Assembly (NCBI GenBank): GCA_017871115.1
Contig: JAFCIZ010000004.1
Span: forward strand, 248,001-312,000
Reading direction: 5' to 3'
Length of the DNA: 64,000 bases
Source: Cunninghamella blakesleeana
Taxonomy: Eukaryota > Mucoromycota > Mucoromycetes > Mucorales > Cunninghamellaceae
Every line of letters begins with the position of its first letter. Position 1 is the stretch's first letter. Shown one piece after another: positions 37,066 through 48,923 of this stretch. The translations under genes were made by a program, and so were the position numbers. The notes beneath the pieces are model-generated. The model was given only the letters and a program-made list of their open reading frames with translations. It did not search any database and was not told the DNA's origin.

Positions 37066-39983
37066 ATGGTTATCAACAAACTTAGTAAAAATCAAGAAAA
37101 TTCATTAATAGCTTTAATGAACACTTTTATTGCTACCTTAAATGAAGAAGAAAAGAAAGAACTATCTAATCATCATCGTAATCGTAGCCAAAAAAAAGAA
37201 GAAGATGAAAATGAATTAAAACAAATTGAAAAATTAGCTAGTATCCAAGGAACAGATATGAAGGATTGTACCGAAAAAATTATTACCTTAATGTATAATG
37301 CAACACCAACAGTCAAACATAGTCAAATCTTATCCGTCTTATCCTTATTAAATACAAGTGTAGGTTCTTATTTATTAACTGGCCATATGAAACCTTTTTC
37401 TTCCTTATCACGTCAACAAAGAGAAGCTGTTTTATTAAAATGGAAAAATTCAAGTTTAGTACCCATTCGTCAATTATATCGTATTTTCGGTATCATGGTA
37501 TTACATACAAATTATGGTTTTGATGATGCTTTACGTAAAAGTATTGGCTATCCTTATACAGTTGTAAAATGAAGAAAATATATATAATATTATTATTGAC
37601 AAAACAATATCAATAAAAAAAAGAGAGAAAAATAAATAAGGGGGAAGTAATCTCGAAATTTAGTTGGAATCTTTTTTTTTATTATTTTTATTAAATGATA
37701 TAGGGCATTCATCCTTCAACAACAACAACGACTAATTCAGCTTATCATATGCTAACCTTGGAAGAAGCCAAGACTATACAAAATGAAAATAAACACTACG
37801 ATGTGATTATCATAGGTAGTGGTGCAGGTGGAGGTAATTAAAAATAAAAAATGAAACGAAATGAAATTAAAAAGTTAAACATGTTTCACAATATTTTCTT
37901 AATTTAATTTAATAGGTGTAATGGCTTCACAAGTAGCATCTTCTGGGAAATCTGTACTTGTTATCGAAAAAGGGACTTATTATCAAGATCATGAAATGGG
38001 ACCTGATGAAGCAAATGGCTTTAATAAATTTTATGAATCAAAAGGTTTATTTACAAGTTTAGATGGTAATTTAGCTATAGCCGCTGGATCAACTTTTGGT
38101 GGAGGTATAAATATATATATCAATAAAATAAAAAAAGTTTATTTTATTTTTTTTGTTAAATATACTAAAAAAAATGGTTCACTTCAAATTAGGTACAACC
38201 GTCAATTGGTCTGCTTCCTTAAAGGTAAAAAAAAAGAGCGTGATTAAAAAAATCGGCGGATGTCAAAAAAAAAAAAAAACTTTATTTCTATTTTTTTTCC
38301 CTAACTCTTGATTTCTCACTCTTTAAAAAAAAACTATTACTCTATACTATTTTTTTTAGCCTCACGAATATGTTATAGAAGAATGGGCAAAAGAAACAAA
38401 TAATCAATTTGATACTGAAGCTGTAAAGAAAAAGAAAAATATAATAATAATAAAAACATAGTGTTTATACTTTTATAATTTATTTTTACCTTTTACTAAC
38501 ATTTATTTACTTTGTAGTTTAAAAAAGATTTGGATACGGTATGTCAACGTATGGGTGTTACTACTGAGGGAATAGAATACAGTAAACCCAATAGCATATT
38601 AAAAGAAGGTTGTCTGTAAGTAATTATTGACAATAAAAATAATGATAATAGAAATAAAAACAATTCAATAAATATATAACCGTGATTTTTGTATTACCAA
38701 ATATAGTAAATTAAACTACCCTGTTGAAGATATTCCTCAAAATACTGGTGGATTGAAACACGATTGTAAATTATGTTTTGTTGGTTGTAAACATGGGACA
38801 AAGCAAGGTACAGCAAATAGTTGGTTAAGAGATGCCGAAAAACATGGAGCGCAATTTATGGATCAAACCACTGTCACCAAAGTCATTATTGAAAATGGTC
38901 AAGCAAAAGGAGTAGAATGCATCAAAGAAAACATTACCTTGAAATTCTTCTCCACTATTGTCGTTGTATCGGCTGGTTCTTTACATACACCTAATATCTT
39001 AAAACGAAGTGGATTAAAAAGCAAACATATTGGTAAACATTTACGCGTCCATCCTGCTACCATCGTAGAAGGTATATATGATCAAGAACAGCATATGATT
39101 GATGGGCCCATCATGACAGTAGTGAGTGATATGGATCGTCCGGAAGCTAATCATTTTGGTGCTAAAATTGAAATTCCATCTGTTCATCCTGCTTTGGCAG
39201 CTATCTCATTACCTTGGCGCGGTGCACTCCATCATAAAAAAGTTATGAGTTCATTTAATCATATTGTGCCCATGGTAATTATAATAATAATAGAGTACAT
39301 ATGTATGCAGACACTTTTTTTTAAAAAATTTAATTTTTACTAATAATTAATACATAATAAATAGGTAATCATTGCACGTGATATGGATTCTAAACAAACC
39401 GTTTCAGAAGACAAACAAGGACGTCTCTTGGTAACTAGCCAATTGTCGAAACATGATGAAGCATCTTTGGTTGAGGCTACCATTCGTGCGTGTCGTATTA
39501 TGGCTGTGACGGGAGCTAAAGAAATTCATCATTCTCAATTTGCTATCGATCCATTTATTTTTGACGATAAGAATATCGACCCTGCTGATGCTGTGAAGGA
39601 TCCTAAATTCAATACTTGGTTGGATTCTATTCGTAAAAATGGTTTTCCTGATGGTACATTTACAGCGCATCAAATGGGTTCTTGGTAAGTAACAAATATA
39701 AATAAGTAAATAAAATAAATAAAAATAAATAAATGTATTGTATACTTATTACTATCATTTATTTTTATATTTGCTGCTTTTATATTATTTATATCCGTTT
39801 AGTCGTATGGGTCATCAATCTCAATCATCGGTTACTCGAGTCACTGGCGAAACTTGGGAAGTAAAAAATTTATTCGTAAGCGACGGATCTCTTTTTATTA
39901 GTGCTTCTGGTGTTAACCCTTCAGTAACAATTCAAGCATTGGCATTAGGTGTTTCAAGAAATGTTATTAACAGACTGACTTAG
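37066..39983 (+). CDS. FAO1: Long-chain alcohol oxidase (GMC oxidoreductase)
   Basis: Nine exons (37066-37563, 37704-37833, 37916-38104, 38193-38224, 38360-38422, 38518-38615, 38707-39274, 39365-39684, 39803-39983) join in phase to 692 residues, the family length. Such flavoenzymes oxidise long-chain fatty alcohols to aldehydes in peroxisome or ER membranes during alkane and lipid use. An N-terminal helical domain of about 165 residues precedes the FAD Rossmann motif GSGAGGG (204-210) with VLVIEKG. Then come GSTFGGGTTVNWSASL, the Cys-rich CKLCFVGCKHGTKQG, VVSAGSLHTPNIL, HQMGSCRMG and the GMC end NPSVTIQALALG. The gene ends in NRLT, not an SKL-type peroxisome signal. The 32-base exon 4 is needed to join the FAD-binding loop. 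Confidence 0.94.
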
Positions 39984-40792
39984 TTTTTTTTATTAATATT
40001 ATCTCTTTATTTTATATACCTTTATCAAAAAAAAAAAAAAAAAATCAAAAAAAAAAATCAAAAAAAAAGTAATTATTCCCATATTCATCTAGTAATAAAA
40101 TAGTTTTAATTTTTTGTTTTTTTTCTGTTTAATAATAGTTATCATTGGGTATATAATAACTTTTGATAAATTTAAAACCTAAAACCCTTAGTATATACGG
40201 AGAAAAAAAAATACATTAATAAAATAGATTTATAAAGATAGTCCTTTGATCTTACTACACACATACTACAGGATTTTTCGAAATATATTATAGACTATTG
40301 GCTACTATATTATTTTTACAATCATCCCATTACCTAACTAATAGTATCTTACATAAAACAATACAATTATTACAAGCTAGAAAATAAAATAAAGTAAGAA
40401 AGCTAAAGAATGCCTTTTTTTTTATTGAAATTATACCATAGACTGTTTCTCTTTTGATAAATATTTTTATTTTTATTTTATATATGTTTGTATATATTGT
40501 AGTGTAATAATTTAGTATATATATAATTGCATTAATGAAGTTGATTTTTTCAGCCTTAATAATTGTATTATTCCTGGCGAAGTTTTTTAGTTCTTGGAAA
40601 TCAGGAATTCTCGCTCTTCATAATAAAAAATTGAATTTCTGTTATATATACACATATGTGTGTAGTAAATCTCTATTTTTTCAACTAAAAAATTTAAAAT
40701 CCGATTTTTATATTGTAATTTTGAAATTTTTTTTTTCAACCATTTTCTTTTTCTTTTCCTTATAAATATATTTTTCAACTTATTTCAAAAAA
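39984..40792. other. Intergenic, AT-rich
   Basis: Begins with three A runs separated by single T or TC, then AT-rich DNA with a slightly richer patch at about 40180-40390. T-rich promoter-like DNA precedes the next ATG. Small hydrophobic ORFs here look spurious; no RNA gene recognised. Confidence 0.6.
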
Positions 40793-42844
40793 ATGTCGTA
40801 TCGATACCCTTCATTAAAACGACAGAGATCTGAAGAACAATTGAATCAAACAACTCATAGTGGCAGAAATATATCTGTATCAATGTTTGAGAGTCTACAA
40901 GGATCTACAGATAAACTTTCTTCAACACTAGAGACTGTAAATATAATGAAATAAAATAAATATGAACTAGAAAAAAAATAGGTTCAAGATCCTTTTAATG
41001 ATAATGACTTACTTTTTTTATTGTTTATTTTATTTTAATCTATTAATAGCTTACAAAATCAGTCAATATTTTAAAAGCATTACAACCTGATGTTCAACGA
41101 ATACGTACAATAACACAAACGGAAAGGGTAATACAAATAAATGTTTATATTTATACGTATAGTCAATAAAAAGATAAAAGGTGTAACTATATATATATAT
41201 ATATATATAAATGTAATATATTGGTATTTAGAAATATGAAATTTTAACTGAAAAGGAAATTGAAGAAGCAAGTCATACAATATCTAATGAAACAATACCA
41301 AAAATTGACATGCTACTAAAGAAAGCTCAAGACATTATTGATGATATGGGTGATACTAGTCGAGATATCGAAAAAAAAGTAAGTTTACAAGATATCCATA
41401 TCATTATTATCATTTTTTACCGTTAAAAAGTGTGTATATAAATTAATATATATGATTAAATTAAAATAGGTTGATGAACAAGATTTTATTCTTGGAAAGC
41501 AAGCATCTAAAGATCAGAAAGGAAGTATACCCTCTCATTTATCAGATATGGATTTAGAAAAATTAGCATCCTTAAGAATGAGGACAAGAAAGCATCAAGT
41601 AAAACAAGAGCATTTATCAAGAGAAATAAATGAGTGTGATGTATCTATACAAAAGCTGGTAATGGATTATTCTGAATAATAATAAAACAGAAAAATACTT
41701 ATAAATAAATATAAATCATTCGTTAAATATATTTTATTATTTTATTTTATAAATTAATTTTTAATTAGGAACGTGAATTAGAACAATTAAATAACGAAGA
41801 AAGTAGTATAAATAGACAATATCAATTACAAGATGAAAATAATAGTCAAACCTCTTCACAATTAGCAGCATCATATAATTTGGAAGAAAAGCGATTGTTG
41901 GAAGAATTAGGGGACTTGGAACTACAATTAAAAATAGATAATACTGAACTTATGAATTATAATGATACTAATGATAATATGGATATATATGAAGAGTCAA
42001 CAACATTATCAATATGTAAGTGCCTTATAAATTAATATTGTATTATTAGTAAATATGACTGTATAGTTTATAATGATTTTTTCTTATTTTTTTTTTTTTT
42101 TTTTTTAAAAAAAAATAAATAGCTGATTACAGAAAACAATTAATTGTGATACAACAACTAATTGATTATTTAAAAGATCACCCTAATGGTAAATATAAAG
42201 AGATACATGAATAAATATTGATATTATATGACAATATAAATATAAGGCATCACTCTCCCTCATTTTATTTTATTTTATTATTATTATTAAATTAGTATAT
42301 AACATTCAGGAAGATGATTTAGAAAAATATTTGGATGCACTTGAACATGACAAAACCAAGGTAATTCAAAAATAAAATAACAAAGCTAGTTTATGTATAC
42401 TATACCCATATTTAAATATATTTCGCCCATCATAATCCTCCATTTTTTTTTAAAATTTTATTTTCATTATATTTGTGTATATTAGTTTAATCAAGCATCA
42501 CAGTTAGAGAATGTTTTTGACAATAATGTTAAGCAGCTTATTTCTTGCAGTAAAACGCTAATGTCTCAAAGCAATATGGGATTTGTGGCACAGAAACTAA
42601 TCGAAAAAATATTTAAAAAAGGAGACCAATTACCTTTAACTAAAGAGTTATTACTGAAGGTATATATATATGCATATATAATAAATTATAATTTTTGATA
42701 TATTTATTTATTAATCAATATTAATCTTTAACTATTTATAAACATTTTATCTATTTATTAACTTAGGAATTCCAATCTTCCCGTCAAAAAGAAATCGCAC
42801 AAGCTATTTTAAATAAATACGATTTCTCTTCCATATTAGTCTAA
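40793..42844 (+). CDS. DASH Spc19-like N-terminus on a long coiled-coil protein
   Basis: Nine exons (40793-40936, 41050-41127, 41232-41378, 41470-41658, 41769-42015, 42123-42188, 42296-42360, 42486-42659, 42767-42844) join in phase to 395 residues. Residues 35-130 resemble Spc19, a subunit of the DASH/Dam1 ring that couples kinetochores to microtubules: SLQGSTDKLSSTLETLTKSV, then a conserved-looking TERKYEILTEKEIEEA, and SNETIPKIDMLLKKAQDIID. Spc19 is usually about 150-200 residues, while this protein continues with two coiled-coil blocks (REINECDVSIQKLERELEQL; EEKRLLEELGDLELQL) and a charged helical tail. The match is from pattern memory, so an unrelated kinetochore or tethering coiled coil remains possible. 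Confidence 0.62.
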
Positions 42845-43156
42845 ATAAATAATAAAATAGGCATTTTAAAGTTACATTTATACTTTTTTTTAAAAAAAAA
42901 GAACTAAGATGGTGGATGATGTAAACTTATTATATCAATATTTTATATGTACACAATAAATTTATAACTTAATTTGAAACAATGAAAATAAAAAAATAAT
43001 GCCACACAAATGAATTTTAACCAATGAAATTCAAATTCCTATTTAAGAATTTCCCCACAATAAAATTTGAGTTTTTTGTTTTTTCTCTACTCTTTTTTCC
43101 TTTCTTTTATTATTACTATTATTATTATTACGTTTTTATTTATATTTTATAATATT
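42845..43156. promoter_or_regulatory. Intergenic; CK1 promoter
   Basis: A 312-base spacer with a T8A9 junction at 42884-42900 and T-rich DNA up to the ATG at 43157. An in-frame upstream ATG-less extension (from 43067) is Phe-rich and probably untranslated. Confidence 0.5.
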
Positions 43157-44694
43157 ATGGAAGTGTGTAGCAGACATATTTACGATGAACCTACTAATGA
43201 TGATCTTATTGGTTTCGATCATCGTTTGGGGGAAAAACTAGGTCAAGGGTCTTATGGAATCATTTTTGAAGGTATATATAAATTAATATGTTTAAAAAAC
43301 AATTAAAAAGAGGCATGTATACATGTTTATAAAATACTTTATTCTTATTCTTATTCTTATTAATTTATTATATTTATTATATAGGAACCAACGCTACTAC
43401 AAATAAATCAGTTGCCATCAAATTTGAATCTTGTAACGCAGAAATACCTCAACTACAACGAGAATATAACGTCTATTTGGACTTGCATGGATTAAGTAAG
43501 TATGCATCTTTGTATATATCTATACAATTTATTTCAAATGATACCGTATTAAAAAAAGAAAAAGAAAAAGAAAAAGGATATATAAATATAATAATGATAT
43601 ATAGAAATACGCATTTATATATAAAAGGAAATAACTAACTATTTAGTATTATTATTATTGTTATTATTATTATTTAAATTATTTCATAATAGAAGGAATC
43701 CCAAATATTTATTATTTTGGCATGGAAGGGGATGATTATTGTATGATTATGGATTTATTAGGACCTAGTCTTGAAGATTTATTTGAAATGTGTGGTAAAC
43801 GATTCTCAATAAAGACAGTAGCTTGCGTGGGAAAAGAAATGGTGTCACTTATTCAGTCGGTGCATGAACGTCACTATATTTATCGGGATATCAAACCTGA
43901 TAATTTCTTAATTGGTGATCCAAATGACCACCTTACAAAAAACCATTTACACTTGATTGATTTTGGTATGTCGAAACGATATCGTGATCCTACTACTCAT
44001 CGTCATTATCCGTATAAAGAATGTAAATCATTAACTGGTACAGCTAGATATATGAGTATTAATACCCATCTTGGAAAAGGTAGATAATTTAAATAATACA
44101 TACATATATATATATATCTTATATTTATTATTAATTCTTTTTATAGAACAATCAAGAAGAGATGATTTGGAATCACTTTGTCATGTACTATTTTATTTTT
44201 TACGTGGTTCCTTACCATGGCAAGGTTTAAAAGCATCCTCTCAAAAAGAAAGATATATGAAAATATGTGAAAATAAGCAGAATATGGATCCATTCATTTT
44301 ATGCGATGATTTTCCAGGTAAATAAAATGAAAAACATATATAGATACATTCACACATATACTCATAATATTATTTGTATACATGTATTTAATTTATATAG
44401 AACAATTTGCGACTTTACTGAAATACGCTCGATCATTACGTTTCGATGAAACGCCCGACTATGACTATTGTCGAGAATTACTCGACAATGTTTTAACAGA
44501 AATAGATGAAGTAGATGATGGTATACGCGATTGGATGTTAATAAATAATGGAAGAGGCTGGGAAGTAAGTTATTTATTACATATTAAAAAAGAATAAAAG
44601 TAGAATGATTTTAAAGTAATTTTATTTATATATTTATTGTTAGGTAAATGGAAGAAAAAGACCAAAGAAACAACTACTCTTAATGCCATATTAA
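43157..44694 (+). CDS. Casein kinase 1 family Ser/Thr kinase
   Basis: Six exons (43157-43271, 43385-43495, 43693-44079, 44147-44317, 44401-44564, 44644-44694) join in phase to 332 residues. All kinase motifs are intact: glycine loop LGQGSYG, VAIKFE with K51, [10 protein letters not shown], catalytic loop YRDIKPDN with D141, DFG at 165-167, the CK1 signature [14 protein letters not shown], and [26 protein letters not shown]. The sequence is nearest the Yck/CK1-gamma type ([15 protein letters not shown]). It stops shortly after the kinase domain, with no palmitoylation Cys tail, so it is probably soluble. The start at 43157 follows T-rich DNA; an in-frame extension upstream is not convincing. 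Confidence 0.95.
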
Positions 44695-44898
44695 ATGTAT
44701 ATCAATTATCCATACTTGTATCTAACTACTTCTTTGTAAATTAAAGCTCCGTTTTTTTTTAATATGAATTTGAGAAATTTTTTTTCTCTCTTCTTCTCTC
44801 TTCTTCTATTCCAATTATATTTTTTCCTCTCCTTTTATTTTTTTTTTTTTTTTATTTTTTTTTTGCTCTTTACAAAACTATATCAACTTTATATCATC

Positions 44899-44946
44899 AT
44901 GACTCGTATGTTTCAAATCGATTCCAATATGAAATAAACACTATGT

Positions 44947-44978
<32 letters not shown>

Positions 44979-45372
44979 GGAAATATAATCATTAACTTAT
45001 TAAATAAATAAATAAATAGGATTGAAATACAATTAAATTGATTTATTAATTTAATAAATATATGTATATGTCATATCTATTTCTTATTAAAATTAGGTGG
45101 AAATCAAAGAGAACAAGCTCGTTTAAAGAATTTAAAAAAACAACAAGCAGCAAATAAAGGTAAAAGTACAGGTAACCAAGGTGTATCTCTTACTAAAAAG
45201 AAAGAAAGGTAATTATAATAAATGAGCTTATTTTATATATATATATATAAACGATAATGTATTATTTATGTATAAATATATGATTCTTTATTTTTTTAGT
45301 GATGCTGCCATTATGCGTGCCAAACAAGAAGCTGCTGCTGCTAAAAAGGCTTCTGAAGGTGAAAAGAAGTAA
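44899..45372 (+). CDS. SERF/4F5-type small basic protein
   Basis: Three exons (44899-44905, 45097-45208, 45300-45372) give 63 residues. Exon 1 is only seven bases, ATG ACT and the first base of CGT. The product starts MTRGNQREQARLKNLKKQQ, the hallmark of the SERF family (MOAG-4/SERF, yeast YDL085C-A), small, lysine-rich, disordered proteins linked to amyloid handling and nucleic-acid binding. The C-terminus is Ala/Lys-rich helix. The acceptor joins confirm CGT GGA. The gene follows CK1 by about 200 bases on the same strand. Confidence 0.88.
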
Positions 45373-45901
45373 ATCAAATCTCATTTTTTATTCCCTATCA
45401 ATTTTTCTCTTCTTTTTTTCTTTTCTTTTTTAATATTAGTTGCTATTTACTCTTTATACTCTTTATTTTTTAAACAAATAAATGTCATTGATTGTTCGTC
45501 TATATTTTTAAGCTTTAATGGTTTTTTTATTTATAAAAAGTTTTTTTAATTTTTAATTTTTTAAGTTTTACTGCTTCTTTCCTTTTTCTTTTTTCTTTTT
45601 CCCTTCCTCTAATATATATAAATAATTTATTACAACTATTATTATTATTATTATTATTTGCGTACTGTTTTATTTATCCTTTTATTTTTCAAGAAATATG
45701 TATGATTCATTAATATTTCATGATTATTTAATCAAAGAAAAAACATTTCCAATTATAGTATCTCATAAGGTAAAATATCCGTGTATTAAAAAAAGAAAAT
45801 ATTTATTTATTTATTTTATGTTTAACCTCTTTTCTCTTTTCTTTTTTTTCTTTTTATATTATTTTATATTTTATCTATTTAAACATAACCATTTTTTTAT
45901 A
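45373..45901. promoter_or_regulatory. Intergenic; promoter of the lyase gene
   Basis: Strongly T-rich with TTC repeats at 45580-45610 and (ATT)n at 45640-45657. An ATG at 45698 opens a frame that runs into the lyase exon, but the extension is lysine- then Phe-rich and unlike family members, so the internal ATG at 45902 is preferred. Confidence 0.5.
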
Positions 45902-46650
45902 ATGTCAAGTATAGTAGATTCTCATATATTTAAAGATGTATTTGGAACTTCAAATATGAGAAGTACGTAATAAAATAAAAGTAATAGTACTCTGGCAATA
46001 AAAATAGAATAGACGCACCAATAGCTTATTTTTACTATTATTTTATTTTATTTTTTCTTTATATTTGTATATATATGCTAGATATTTGGTCGGATAAAAC
46101 AAGGACAAAATACTACCTTGACTGGGAAATAGCCTTAGCAAAAGTACAATGTGAATTAGATATTATTCCAAAAGAAGCATATGACTTAATTCAGCGTATG
46201 GCAAAGGTTGAAAATATGGATATGGATGAGTTAAAAAGGAATACCGAATTAATTGGGTATCCAGTTCTTCCTGTTGTTCAACAGTTGGTAAAATTATGTC
46301 AAAAAGAAGAGGAGAAACTTGGACATAAAAAAAATCTTGGTGATTATTGCCATTTTGGCGCTACAACGCAAGGTAATTAAAAAAAAAAAGAGCTACTTGT
46401 ATATCCACTTGATCAATATTCAATCATTGTTAATTACTATATATATGTATATATGAAAAAAAAGCTGATTTAATTAATTTTATTCATTCTTTTTTCAATT
46501 ATATAAAAATAGATGTAACAGATACAACAACAATCATGCAAATCCGTGATAGTTTTGATTGGATAGAACATGAACTAGATTCAATTATGGTAGATGTAGA
46601 AAAATTAGCTAAAGAATATCGTTTACAGCCAAGTAAATATATAATAACAT

Positions 46651-46688
<38 letters not shown>

Positions 46689-47979
46689 TTGAGTGATAAA
46701 GTGTAAAAGGAAGAGAAAAAAGTTTTTATACATTATGATATTTTATTTTTATTTTGCTTTTTATATATAATTATATATATATGGCTATAGTGGTAGCAAG
46801 AAGTAATCTTCAACAAGCAGTTCCTATTACATTTGGATTTAAAATGGCAAGGTTATTATCAACATTAAAACGATATAAAGAGCGATTGCAACAATTAAAA
46901 AAAACTATCTATGTCCTCGAATTTGGTGGGGCAGCTGGCAATTTATCATCTTTGGGAAAATTGGGACTGATCTGCCAAAAAAAATTAGCCAATGAATTAA
47001 AATTAAATCAGCCTGATATTGCTTGGCATACTGAAAGAGATCGGATTGCTGAGGTGGGATGTTTTTTAGCCATGTTATGTGCAACGTTATCTAAAAATGC
47101 TACGGATATTAAAGTAAACCATTAGAAATAATAATGATAAAAAAAAAAGGGGGAAAGATAAAAAAAAAAAAAACAGAAAACAGAAAAAAAATGAACGATT
47201 TTAAAAAAAACTAATCAAAAAGAAACTGACATCATTTATTCTTATTTATTTATTTATTATTTTGATTAGTTGATGATGCAAACAGAAATAGGAGAAGTTT
47301 CAGAACCTTTTATGCCACATCGAGGATCAAGTTCGACCATGCCAAATAAGTTCAATCCGATAAGTTGTGTTTACATTCATTCTATGGCTACGGTAGTAAA
47401 ACAACACTCAAGTGCATTAATTGAAGCCATGGTTGCTGATTTTGAAAGATCTACTGGTCCTTGGGAAATTGGTAAATAATAAATAAATAACAAATAAATA
47501 AATAATAATAATAAAAAAATCGTTCAAATATATATATACATATATGTATTATTTTCATTTATTTACTTTATATTACTATATTTATATTTTATTATTTTAT
47601 ATATATAGAATGGATTGTCTTGCCAGAAGCATTTATTTTAACATCAGGTGTTTTAGCGCAAAGCAAATATTTAATGTCAGGATTAAAAGTGAACCCAACC
47701 AAGATGACAAGTAATTTAGAATTAACAAAAGGATTAGTTGTATCCGAATCTGTGATGATGGGTTTAGCACCTTACCTTGGCCGTCAGCAAGCACATGATA
47801 TCATTTATGATTTATGTCGCCAAGCTATAGAAAAGGATTGTATGTTGGTTGATTTATTAAAACGTGATCCGCGTGTGATGCAAATAGATGGCATGACGGA
47901 AGAATGGCTTGAACATCGGTGTAACCCTTCCAATTATTTAGGTTTATGTGGTGAAATGATTGACCGTGTCATTCACTAG
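45902..47979 (+). CDS. Fumarase/aspartase-superfamily lyase (carboxymuconate cycloisomerase / adenylosuccinate lyase-like)
   Basis: Six exons (45902-45962, 46082-46372, 46513-46632, 46791-47113, 47270-47471, 47609-47979) join in phase to 455 residues. The superfamily cleaves or cyclises succinyl-type substrates by beta-elimination, as homotetramers. Seen: FGTSNMRNIWSDKTRTKYYL at the N-terminus, the GDYCHFGATTQDVTDT loop, SNLQQAVPITFGFKMA, and the signature loop GSSSTMPNKFNP at 284-295. This arrangement (GATTQD plus SSTMPxK) is closest to the 3-carboxy-cis,cis-muconate cycloisomerase-like group rather than to canonical Ade13 adenylosuccinate lyase, so the substrate is not settled. The position that is Gly in the Prosite signature is Ser285. 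Donor 1 (GTACGT) is atypical but is the only one that joins the frame. Confidence 0.83.
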
Positions 47980-48923
47980 TTACCATTTTTTGGGGATTTT
48001 TTTATTTTCTATAACATATATGTCAAGTTTATTGTTTAAATATATATATATATATATATATAAAAGATGAATAATAAGAATTAATGATACGGATGGAATA
48101 TATATAAAATGGATTATTAAAAAACTTTAAAAAAAAACCATGATCACGATTTTTTTTTAGAAAAATAAAATTAAATAAAAAGGTTATTTATTTATGACAT
48201 TATAATAACTTTAATGCAAACAATAATATGAATAATAATAATAATAGTAATAGTAACAGTAGTTGTAATATAATAAAATAAAAGAAAAATAATATTTAGT
48301 GATAAATGAGATTTTTTAATGTATAAGGGAGAGAAAAAAGAAAGTGTAGGGGAAGGAATGGTTAGTGTATAATCAAGTGTGTGTAATCATAATAAAATAA
48401 AAAATAATTCTTGTCGGTTTTTTTTTAAATAATATTAAATAAAACGTAGAAAATATATATGTATATATATAAAAAGCATAGAAAATTAAAAATATAGTAT
48501 AAAAAAAATACAGTAATAATAATAACAATAATAAACAAAAAGTAAAAAAATATAAATATAAAATGAGATTAATAAGTGAGATAGTATACATATATACATA
48601 TACATACTTTGTTTTGAATAGTTAATAATAAAATAAAAGGGAATAAAAAGTAAAAGTAAAGTGTGTATAATGAATTAAGGGGAAGAGGAGGAAGAGGAGG
48701 AAGAGGAGAAAAAGAAAAAAGTGTAATATTAGTAGTAATAAGATGGATATAAGTTGGATGTAGTGTAAATAAAATAAAAAATAAATATATTAAGAATAAT
48801 ATATATATAAATATATATATTGTCGTTATTGTTGGTGTTTTGTTGTTAATGATAATAATTATGATTGATGGTAATGATATGTGTAAATAAATATAAAAAT
48901 AAAAAATAAAATAAAATAAAAAT
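47980..48923. other. Convergent intergenic region
   Basis: Between the lyase (+) and the ADP-ribosylglycohydrolase gene (-). AT-rich with an (AT)n run near 48040-48062 and a purine-only GGAAGA-type tract at about 48676-48720. No gene seen; small ORFs are AT-rich artefacts. Confidence 0.7.
48676..48720. repeat. Polypurine GA/GGA tract
   Basis: A purine-only stretch of GGAAGA repeats on the plus strand, which in transcripts of the minus-strand gene would be polypyrimidine 3' of its stop. Such tracts can form triplex DNA (general knowledge); no function is shown. Confidence 0.8.

Noticed and set aside
30516..47979. AMP deaminase and the lyase as a purine nucleotide cycle cluster
   Set aside because: They are 11 kb apart with six unrelated genes between, and the lyase is closer to the carboxymuconate group than to Ade13.
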